A DNA stretch of 9,197 nt, taken from assembly GCA_001800005.1 (NCBI GenBank), contig MGUL01000027.1, positions 17,475 to 26,671 on the forward strand, in the 5' to 3' direction. The DNA comes from Elusimicrobia bacterium RBG_16_66_12. Its GTDB lineage: Bacteria > Elusimicrobiota > Elusimicrobia > UBA1565 > UBA9628. The stretch's first letter is position 1; each line of letters starts with the position of its first letter. A program made the position numbers and the translations under genes. Under the pieces are notes generated by a model that ran no database searches, was not told the origin of the DNA, and was given only the letters and a program-made list of their open reading frames with translations. Positions 1 to 5,545 of this stretch are shown here, piece by piece.

Positions 1-1
1 C

Positions 2-442
2 CTGGTCGCGGGGCGGGAGCTGTGGCTGTCCGGCGTGAAGCTCCCGCACGCGAAGGGCCTGCTCGGCCATTCCGACGGCGACGCCGTGCTCCACGCCGCC
101 TGCGACGCGGTGCTGGGCGCCTTGGGCCTGGGCGAGATCGGCCTGGCGTTCCCGCCCGAGGACCCGCAGTACAAGGGCCTGGCCAGCCGCGACATCGTCG
201 ACCATGTCTTGGGGAAAGTCGCCGACGTCGGCGGGGAGATCATCCACCTCGACTGCACCCTGGTCGCCGAGGAGCCCAAGATGAAGCCGCACTACGCCGC
301 CATGAAGACCTCCCTGGCCGCCCTTTTCCGACTGCCCGAGTCGCGCGTGAGCCTGAAGGCGAAGAGCAATGAAGGGCTCGACGCGATCGGGCGCGGCGAG
401 GCGATCTCCTGCCACGCCGTCGCCACCGTTCTCGCGCGCTGA
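2..442 (+). CDS. ispF: 2-C-methyl-D-erythritol 2,4-cyclodiphosphate synthase, 5'-truncated by window edge
   Basis: IspF converts CDP-ME 2-phosphate to ME-cyclodiphosphate and CMP in the cytosolic MEP isoprenoid pathway. The visible 146 residues cover almost the whole enzyme (family about 155-160). Roughly the first 11-13 residues are outside the window, including the DxH metal-ligand pair. Visible signatures are KGLLGHSDGDAVLHA, whose first histidine is the third metal ligand, then LGEIGLAFPPEDP, then AEEPKMKPH, then the C-terminal GRGEAISCHAV, which matches the conserved IspF tail. The usual LGDIG reads LGEIG here, a conservative change. It could be the C-terminal half of an IspDF fusion; that cannot be judged from this window. 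The EamA gene starts 7 nt after the stop, so the two are probably co-transcribed. Confidence 0.95.
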   Translation: MVAGRELWLSGVKLPHAKGLLGHSDGDAVLHAACDAVLGALGLGEIGLAFPPEDPQYKGLASRDIVDHVLGKVADVGGEIIHLDCTLVAEEPKMKPHYAAMKTSLAALFRLPESRVSLKAKSNEGLDAIGRGEAISCHAVATVLAR

Positions 443-449
443 CGCCCGG

Positions 450-1331
450 GTGCCCTACCTCCTCGTCGCCGTCTCCAACATCCTCGGCGGGTCTACTTAC
501 GCGGTCACGACCGCGGCCCTGAAAGGCTTCTCCGAGAAGGACCTGATCCTGCTGCGCATGGCGCTGTGCGCGGCGCTGTTTCTTCCGCTGGCTTGGCGCG
601 CGCGCCGGCGCCTGGCGGCGGCGGCCCGCGGCGACTGGGCGCGGGTCGTCGCGGTCGGCCTGCTCGGCTACGCGCTGCCGCTGGCGCTCGGCACCTACGG
701 CATGAAGCTTTCCTCGGCCACGAGCGCGTCGCTCCTCGTCGGGATGGAGCCGGTCGCGATCGTCCTTCTGTCGTCGGCGTTCCTCGGCGAGCGCCTGACG
801 GGGCTCAAGGTCCTGTCGCTCGTCCTGGGCCTGCTCGGGGCGATGCTGATCGCTTTCCAGGGACCGCCGGCCTTCTCCGGGGTCTTCTCCGCGCGAATGA
901 AGGGCGACCTGATCCTGGCGGCGCACGGCGGCTGCTGGGCGCTGTACAGCGTGCTCGGCAAGTCGGCGCTCAAGCGCGTGGACCCTCTCGACTTCACGGC
1001 GGCCACCACGATCGTCGGCTTCCTCGGCACGGCGGCTTGGGCCTGGCCGGGGGCGGACCGCTCGGCCTGGGCGGCGGCGCCGCTTCCCGCGTGGCTTGCG
1101 ATGAGCTATCTCTCCGTCGCGGGGGGATTTCTCGCCGTCATCCTCTGGAACGTCGCGCTGAAGACAGTGGAGGCCTCAAGGGTCGCCAACTTCATCTTCC
1201 TTCAGCCCGTCGTCGGCGTTCTCCTCGGCGTCGGCCTGCAGGGCGACCCGATCACGCGTTGGAGCCTGGCCGGCGGCGCGCTCGTCCTCGGCGGCATGTA
1301 CGCCGCAATCCATAGGCCTTCCGTCCCATGA
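450..1331 (+). CDS. EamA/DMT-superfamily transporter
   Basis: A 293-residue, very hydrophobic protein with the two-fold repeat of EamA (drug/metabolite transporter) proteins, about ten membrane segments. Repeat 1 ends with the family signature MEPVAIVLLSSAFLGERLT (about residues 99-117) followed by a helix rich in GLLG. Repeat 2 ends with FLQPVVGVLLGVGLQGDPIT (about 250-269), where the usual GE is replaced by GD. I chose the GTG at 450 because the membrane segment begins immediately after it. An upstream in-frame ATG at 369 would add 27 Arg/Ser/Pro-rich residues encoded inside ispF, which looks like shadow coding. The Shine-Dalgarno is weak, consistent with translational coupling to ispF. It is an inner-membrane exporter or permease of unknown substrate. 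Confidence 0.85.
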   Translation: MPYLLVAVSNILGGSTYAVTTAALKGFSEKDLILLRMALCAALFLPLAWRARRRLAAAARGDWARVVAVGLLGYALPLALGTYGMKLSSATSASLLVGMEPVAIVLLSSAFLGERLTGLKVLSLVLGLLGAMLIAFQGPPAFSGVFSARMKGDLILAAHGGCWALYSVLGKSALKRVDPLDFTAATTIVGFLGTAAWAWPGADRSAWAAAPLPAWLAMSYLSVAGGFLAVILWNVALKTVEASRVANFIFLQPVVGVLLGVGLQGDPITRWSLAGGALVLGGMYAAIHRPSVP

Positions 1332-1350
1332 AGGCCTGGGTCGTTTTCTC
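1314..1350 (+). terminator. Putative rho-independent terminator over the EamA stop codon
   Basis: An 8-bp perfect stem, AGGCCTTC (1314-1321) with GAAGGCCT (1330-1337), and an 8-nt loop. Three bases later comes a pyrimidine-rich tract, TCGTTTTCTCTC. The stem includes the transporter stop codon (1329-1331). The T tract is imperfect, so termination may be partial. It would separate ispF-eamA from the lower-GC gene that follows. Confidence 0.4.
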
Positions 1351-1440
1351 TCCCAAAGAAGACCTTGCGGCCCCTGTGCCGCGGCGGTCTGCCGGCTATG
1401 CTCAAAGCAGACGGCGAGGAAATCGCGGGAAGGTTTTGCC

Positions 1441-1445
1441 GGAGG
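1441..1445 (+). promoter_or_regulatory. Shine-Dalgarno site fixing the start of the secreted protein
   Basis: GGAGG lies 8 nt before the ATG at 1454, followed directly by a signal peptide. It favours 1454 over the in-frame ATG at 1328, which has no such site and would bury the signal sequence 42 residues inside. Confidence 0.65.
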
Positions 1446-1453
1446 GCCGGAAC

Positions 1454-2362
1454 ATGAGAAAAAGAGCGATGCTTCTGATGATCAGTTGCCTGGGTCTCAT
1501 CCCCGTCGTTTCCCGGGCAGATCCCGTCATCCAGGAGGCCGCCGGCTCCGCCTGCATGGGGGACGACAAGTCCCGCAAGAATGCGGAGGCGGCCGCCCTC
1601 GAAGAAGCCAAAAGGAACTCCTCGGAGCAGGCGTGGACGTTCATCATCAGCCAGAGCGAAGTCAAGGATTTCCAACTGGGGAAAGATCAGGTGAAGAGCT
1701 ACTCGAGCGCTTCGGTCAAGGTGCTTGAGGAACTGGGGCGTCAGTGGTATGAGGACGAGTCGTTGGGGCCCTGCTTTAAAATCGAGATCCGGGCGGAGGT
1801 CACGCCGGATGAAAGTTCGCTTCAGGCGCTCCAAGACGCCATGGCTGAGGCGAAGAAGTTCGCGGGAGGGAAAATCGACATGCCGGAGCCGTCCTCGGTT
1901 CCAGCCACCAAGCCCATCGACGTCGAGGATTACGGCAAAGTATACCTGAGGGTTCTTCAGTATCAGTGCAGTAGTCGTAGCCATACCATCACCGACAAGG
2001 GCGCTCAGGAAATCGCCGCTCTCGCCGCGGAAGGCAAGATCGACGTCGATGAGTTCCTCAAAGCGTATCGGAGGACTTGCTCGTATGATTCCGCGGTTAA
2101 GGTGGGGATGGGGAGCATCTCCAAAACTCTTTCAGCGGAAGCATATCACGACGTTCTTCAGTATCAGTGCAGTAGTCGTAGCCGTACCATCTCCGACAGG
2201 GGCGCTCAAGACGTTGCGACTTCCGTCGCGCGAGGTGAAATCGACGTGAGCGTCTTTCTCGAAGTCTATAGGAGAACCTGCAGCTTCGACTCCGCGATGG
2301 CGGTTGCCGGCAAGCGCGGGCTGGGGTCCCAATCCAGAACCCCAAGAGTGATGCCTTACTGA
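1454..2362 (+). CDS. Secreted protein of unknown function with two C-terminal Cys-containing repeats
   Basis: A 302-residue protein. Residues 1-22 form a signal peptide: positive MRKR, a hydrophobic core, likely cleavage after SRA before DP. Residues about 31-119 have a pattern seen in LPP20/FlgT-N-like envelope domains: small Gly/Ala/Cys start, Ala-rich helix with DDKSRKNAEAAALEEAKR, then a strand ending FKIEIRAEV; this resemblance is from memory and tentative. A linker (120-160) follows, then two homologous units of about 48 residues, 167-214 and 234-281, sharing about 33 of 48 residues. Each begins VLQYQCSSRS and ends YRRTCS(Y/F)DSA, with two cysteines 37 residues apart, possibly a disulfide in the periplasm. 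Codon use is noticeably more AT-rich than the neighbours, suggesting separate acquisition. I do not recognise a specific function. Confidence 0.8.
   Translation: MRKRAMLLMISCLGLIPVVSRADPVIQEAAGSACMGDDKSRKNAEAAALEEAKRNSSEQAWTFIISQSEVKDFQLGKDQVKSYSSASVKVLEELGRQWYEDESLGPCFKIEIRAEVTPDESSLQALQDAMAEAKKFAGGKIDMPEPSSVPATKPIDVEDYGKVYLRVLQYQCSSRSHTITDKGAQEIAALAAEGKIDVDEFLKAYRRTCSYDSAVKVGMGSISKTLSAEAYHDVLQYQCSSRSRTISDRGAQDVATSVARGEIDVSVFLEVYRRTCSFDSAMAVAGKRGLGSQSRTPRVMPY
1952..2010 (+). repeat. Copy 1 of a near-identical DNA repeat in the secreted-protein gene
   Basis: The first 31 bases (1952-1982) are identical to 2153-2183. Over 59 bases, 55 match by hand count. The copies are 201 bases (67 codons) apart, in the same frame. 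Beyond 2010 the match falls to about 62 percent although the protein repeat continues to about 2095. Confidence 0.9.
2153..2211 (+). repeat. Copy 2 of the near-identical DNA repeat in the secreted-protein gene
   Basis: Partner of 1952-2010. It encodes VLQYQCSSRSRTISDRGAQD against VLQYQCSSRSHTITDKGAQE in copy 1. Synonymous positions are also conserved over the first 31 bases, which selection on protein alone would not require. Confidence 0.9.
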
Positions 2363-2415
2363 TGGTCGGCGCGGTCGTCCTCGCCGCGGCCCATTCCTGA
2401 CCGCTCGGGATTTCC

Positions 2416-2421
2416 TAGAAT
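2416..2421 (+). promoter_or_regulatory. Putative -10 box (TAGAAT) for the cysS operon
   Basis: TAGAAT differs at one position from the bacterial -10 consensus and ends 7 nt before the cysS ATG at 2429. Transcription would start on or next to the start codon, giving a leaderless mRNA. There is no Shine-Dalgarno in the gap. No convincing -35 is visible; TTCCTG at 2394-2399 is a weak candidate with 16-nt spacing. The rest of the gap 2363-2415 holds nothing I can name. Confidence 0.45.
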
Positions 2422-2428
2422 ACCCGGG

Positions 2429-3811
2429 ATGGGCCTGCGCCTCTACAACAGTTTGACCCGGACGAAGGAAGACCTGGCGCCTCTCGGCGCGCCGAAGGTC
2501 GGGCTCTACACCTGCGGCCCGACGGTCTACAACTATCAGCACGTCGGCAACTACCGCACCTACGTCTTCGAGGACGTCCTGGTGCGCGCGTTGAAGCTGC
2601 TGGGCTACGCCCCGAACCGCGTGATGAACATCACCGACGTCGGGCACCTGACCAGCCAGGGCGACGAGGGCGAGGACAAGATGGAGGTCGGCTCCGCCCG
2701 CGAGGGCAAATCCGCCTGGGACGTCGCCCAATGCTACACCGAGGCGTTTTTGGCGGACTGCCGGGAGTTGAACATCCTTCCCGCCGACATCCTCTGCCGG
2801 GCGACGGATCACATCGCCGAGCAAATAGCCTTGGTCCAGCGCCTGGAGGCCAAGGGCTTCGTTTATAAGACTTCGGACGGGTTATACTTCGACACGGCGA
2901 GGCTCCCCGATTACGGCAAGCTGATGACTCGGGAGCACTTGGAAGGTCTGCAGTCCGGCGCGCGGGTCGAGGCGAACGCGGAGAAGCGCCGCATCACCGA
3001 TTTCGCGCTCTGGAAGTTCTCGCCCGCCGGCTCTCGGCGCCAGATGGAGTGGGACTCGCCGTGGGGCAAGGGCTTCCCGGGCTGGCACATCGAATGCTCC
3101 GCGATGGCGATGCGCTTCCTGGGCGAGACCTTCGACATCCACTGCGGCGGCATCGACCATGTTCCGGTCCACCACACCAACGAGATCGCCCAATCCGAGG
3201 GGGCGACCGGCAAGCCCTTCGCGAAGTTCTGGCTGCACGGCGAGTTCCTGCTGATGCACAACGCCAAGATGGCCAAGTCCTCGGGCGGATTCGTGAAGCT
3301 CTCGGACCTCAAGGACAAGGGCTTCTCGCCCCTCGACTATCGCTATCACTGCTTCACGGCGCATTACCGCAAACAGCTCGACTTCACTTGGGAGACCTTG
3401 GAAGGCTCGAAGACCAGCCGCCGCCGTCTGAAAGAGGCGGCCCTGGCGCTGGCGGGCGAGCCCGCCAAACTCGGCTGCGCGGAATATTCGACGCGCTTCA
3501 AGGAAGCCCTGTCGGACGACCTGAACGTGCCCGCCGCGATGGCGGTCGTGTGGGACGCCGTCAAGTCCGACCTGCCGGGCGGGGCTAAGAAATCGTTCCT
3601 CGAGGAAGCGGAGACCGTTCTCGCGTTGGACTTGTTCAAGAAGGATGCCGAAGAGACGACGCCCCCCGAAGTCGCCAGGCTGTTGGCCGCGAGGGACGAC
3701 GCTCGCAGGAGAAAAGATTTTCCGGAAGCGGATCGCATCCGTCAGGCGATCGATCAATTAGGGTATGTCGTGAAAGATGGCATGGCTGGCGCCAAGGCGG
3801 TGAAAAAGTGA
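2429..3811 (+). CDS. cysS: Cysteinyl-tRNA synthetase
   Basis: A cytosolic class I synthetase charging tRNA-Cys with cysteine. Its 460 residues match the family length. Motifs in order: YTCGPTVYNYQHVGN (about 27-41) with zinc ligand C29 and the HIGH box as HVGN; WHIECSAMA with C223; the HCGGIDHVPVHHTNEIAQSE block (238-257) with H248 and E252 as the remaining zinc ligands; and the KMSKS loop as KMAKS (280-284). A helical C-terminal region ends in the typical ADRIRQAIDQLGYVVKD (about 434-450). The VPVHHTNE form replaces the commoner FPHHENE; I recall similar forms in candidate-phylum genomes. It heads a five-gene operon, with a likely -10 box just upstream, and its stop overlaps the next start by 4 nt (GTGA). 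Confidence 0.97.
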   Translation: MGLRLYNSLTRTKEDLAPLGAPKVGLYTCGPTVYNYQHVGNYRTYVFEDVLVRALKLLGYAPNRVMNITDVGHLTSQGDEGEDKMEVGSAREGKSAWDVAQCYTEAFLADCRELNILPADILCRATDHIAEQIALVQRLEAKGFVYKTSDGLYFDTARLPDYGKLMTREHLEGLQSGARVEANAEKRRITDFALWKFSPAGSRRQMEWDSPWGKGFPGWHIECSAMAMRFLGETFDIHCGGIDHVPVHHTNEIAQSEGATGKPFAKFWLHGEFLLMHNAKMAKSSGGFVKLSDLKDKGFSPLDYRYHCFTAHYRKQLDFTWETLEGSKTSRRRLKEAALALAGEPAKLGCAEYSTRFKEALSDDLNVPAAMAVVWDAVKSDLPGGAKKSFLEEAETVLALDLFKKDAEETTPPEVARLLAARDDARRRKDFPEADRIRQAIDQLGYVVKDGMAGAKAVKK

Positions 3812-4659
3812 AACCGAAGAAAAGATTCGGACGCCGCCCCGACCACCGCGGACCGCCGCGCCGCCCGGAAGTCCCCGCCGACGATCAGGCCGAACGTCCG
3901 CGCAACGCCGAGACGCGCTGGGTGGGGGGCATCGAGCCCGTCGCCGCGGCCCTGGCCCGCCGGCCTTACGACTGCCGCGAGGTCTGGATCGAGCACGAGC
4001 TCAAGCACCCCGCCATCGGCCGGATCGTGCGCCAGGCCCAGGACCTCAACATCGCCCTGCAGTACATGTCGCGCCCCGAGCTCGACCGCGCCGTCAAGGG
4101 CGGCAAGCACCAGGGCATCGCGGTGCGCATGGCCTACGACCCGGCCGGGACCTTCAAGGAGTGGCTGGACGGCCTCGAGGAGGAGGCCAAGAAGGGCATG
4201 GTCGTCGTGGCCTTGGACCAGATCCAGGACCCGCACAACCTGGGCGCGATCTCGCGTTCGGCCCTTCAGATGGGCGCGCGCTGCGTGGTGACCCCCGAGC
4301 GGCGGTCCTCTCCCGTGACCCAGGCCGTCATCCAGGCCTCGGCCGGGGCCGTGCTGAAGATTCCGGTCCATCGCGTGGTCAACCTGGCTCAGACCCTGGC
4401 GCACTGCAAGGAGAAGGGCTTCTGGGTGTACGGCGCCGACGCGGCGGGCAGGGATTGCTGGTCGGTGACGCTGAACACTCCGTGCATCCTGGTCGTGGGC
4501 TCAGAGGGCTACGGGATGCGCCCGCTCGTGCGCGCCTCCTGCGACGAGCTGCTGCGCGTACCCCAGGTTTCGCACGGCGTGGGCAGCCTCAACGCCTCGT
4601 GCGCGGCGACCGTCCTTCTCTATGAGACGGCGCGTCAGAAGGCCCGTCCGGGCGCTTGA
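3808..4659 (+). CDS. rlmB: SpoU/TrmH-family rRNA 2'-O-methyltransferase (RlmB-like)
   Basis: A 283-residue SPOUT enzyme that methylates ribose 2'-OH on RNA using S-adenosylmethionine. The best match is RlmB, which modifies G2251 of 23S rRNA. Residues 1-36 are a basic Arg/Pro-rich extension. About 37-110 form the L30e-like substrate-binding domain, with WVGGIEPVAAAL and KGGKHQGIAVR typical of RlmB. Catalytic motifs follow: motif 1 DPHNLGAISRSA (141-152, N144 and R150), motif 2 ILVVGSEGYGMRPLV (227-241, E233), motif 3 VGSLNASCAA (258-267) forming the knotted SAM site. It starts at GTG 3808, overlapping the cysS stop. The cysS-rlmB pairing is common in bacteria and supports the assignment, but another TrmH-family target is possible. 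Confidence 0.88.
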   Translation: MKPKKRFGRRPDHRGPPRRPEVPADDQAERPRNAETRWVGGIEPVAAALARRPYDCREVWIEHELKHPAIGRIVRQAQDLNIALQYMSRPELDRAVKGGKHQGIAVRMAYDPAGTFKEWLDGLEEEAKKGMVVVALDQIQDPHNLGAISRSALQMGARCVVTPERRSSPVTQAVIQASAGAVLKIPVHRVVNLAQTLAHCKEKGFWVYGADAAGRDCWSVTLNTPCILVVGSEGYGMRPLVRASCDELLRVPQVSHGVGSLNASCAATVLLYETARQKARPGA

Positions 4660-4660
4660 G

Positions 4661-5545
4661 ATGAGCCGCGGGCATACGCACTCCCACGCTCGCGAGCGCG
4701 ACGGGCAAGGCGTCGCTCCTCTGGTCGCCGCCATCGCGCTCACCGCGACGATCTTCTTCGCCGAGCTCGTCGGCGGCTGGTGGACGGGGAGCCTGGCGCT
4801 GCTGGCCGACGCCACGCACATGGCCGTCGACCTTCTGGGCCTGAGCCTGAGCCTGGTCGCGGCGACGCTGGCGCGCCTGCCCGCCGACCCGAAACGGACC
4901 TTCGGCTACCGCCGCGTCGAGGTCCTGGCCGCTCTCGGCAACGCGGTCGCCCTGATGGTCGCCACGGGCTTCATCCTGCGCGAGGCCTGGTCGCGCTGGG
5001 CCTTCCCGACGCCCATCGCGGCCGGACCCATGACGGCCGTCGCGGTCGTGGGTCTGCTCGCCAACATGGGTTCGGCCGCGGTCCTCTGGCGCGCCAGCCG
5101 CGGCAACATCAACCTGCGCGGAGCGCTGCTGCACGTCCTGTCCGACGCGGCGGGCTCTCTGGGCGCGATCGCCGCCGGCGTGGTGATCCTCTACACGCGC
5201 TGGTACGCCGTCGACGCCCTGGTCAGCGTCCTCATCTGCGCGGGCATCGTGCTGACGGCCTTCTGGCTGCTGCGCGACTCGATCCACATCCTGCTCGAGG
5301 GCGCCCCGGCGCACCTGGACCTCTACGAGGTCCGCGCGGCCCTCGAGGGCGTCTCGGGCGTGCGCGGCGTGCACGACCTGCACCTCTGGTGCGTGACCCA
5401 GGGCGCCGACGCGATGAGCGGCCATCTCGAGGTGGAGCCAGGGGCCGATCACGCCTCCGTGCTCAAAACAGCCCGCAAGCTGATGGAGGACCGGTTCCGC
5501 CTGACGCACGTCACGCTCCAGATCGAGCTGGAGGAGCATCAATGA
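4661..5545 (+). CDS. Cation diffusion facilitator, CzcD/ZitB-like zinc exporter
   Basis: A 294-residue inner-membrane CDF antiporter that exports Zn2+ (perhaps Cd2+ or Co2+) for protons. It has a short N-terminal HTHSH, six predicted membrane segments and a cytosolic C-terminal domain (about 212-294, from HILLEGAPAHLDLYEV onward, with VHDLHLWCVT). The transport-site motif HxxxD appears twice, H53-D57 in TM2 (DATHMAVD) and H158-D162 in TM5 (HVLSD), the arrangement linked to zinc preference in ZnT/CzcD proteins. The FGYRRVEVLAAL segment after TM2 is a family hallmark. I chose ATG 4661, 1 nt after the rlmB stop, because it gives the normal His-rich start; an ATG at 4622 would add 13 residues inside rlmB. 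Its stop overlaps the phosphatase start (ATGA). Confidence 0.93.
   Translation: MSRGHTHSHARERDGQGVAPLVAAIALTATIFFAELVGGWWTGSLALLADATHMAVDLLGLSLSLVAATLARLPADPKRTFGYRRVEVLAALGNAVALMVATGFILREAWSRWAFPTPIAAGPMTAVAVVGLLANMGSAAVLWRASRGNINLRGALLHVLSDAAGSLGAIAAGVVILYTRWYAVDALVSVLICAGIVLTAFWLLRDSIHILLEGAPAHLDLYEVRAALEGVSGVRGVHDLHLWCVTQGADAMSGHLEVEPGADHASVLKTARKLMEDRFRLTHVTLQIELEEHQ
5530..5534 (+). promoter_or_regulatory. Shine-Dalgarno site of the phosphatase gene
   Basis: GGAGG lies 7 nt before the ATG at 5542, inside the end of the CDF gene. It supports 5542 as the start, although the same reading frame stays open upstream to 4780. Confidence 0.6.

Noticed and set aside
369..449. In-frame ATG extension of the EamA transporter into ispF
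   Set aside because: It would add 27 Arg/Ser/Pro-rich residues that look like out-of-frame ispF coding. The transporter's first membrane helix begins right after GTG 450.
1397..1402. TATGCT as a -10 box for the secreted-protein gene
   Set aside because: No acceptable -35 at 16-18 nt; TTGCGG at 1365-1370 is 26 nt away. A promoter probably exists in this gap but I cannot place it.
1328..1453. Upstream ATG (ATGA overlap with the EamA stop) for the secreted protein
   Set aside because: It lacks a Shine-Dalgarno and would place a clear signal peptide 42 residues into the protein. The ATG at 1454 has GGAGG 8 nt upstream.
2368..2391. GC-rich inverted repeat after the secreted-protein stop as a terminator
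   Set aside because: Only a 5-bp stem (CGCGG with CCGCG) and no T tract.
2362..2400. Twelve-residue peptide (MVGAVVLAAAHS) overlapping the secreted-protein stop by ATGA
   Set aside because: Too short to judge, no Shine-Dalgarno of its own beyond coupling, and no feature of a leader peptide. It could be a remnant but nothing supports that.
4780..5541. Long open upstream extension of the phosphatase frame through the CDF gene
   Set aside because: It is low-complexity Arg/Gly/Pro/Ala sequence typical of a shadow frame in high-GC DNA. The CDF frame there is a well-matched family member and the phosphatase signal peptide starts at 5542.
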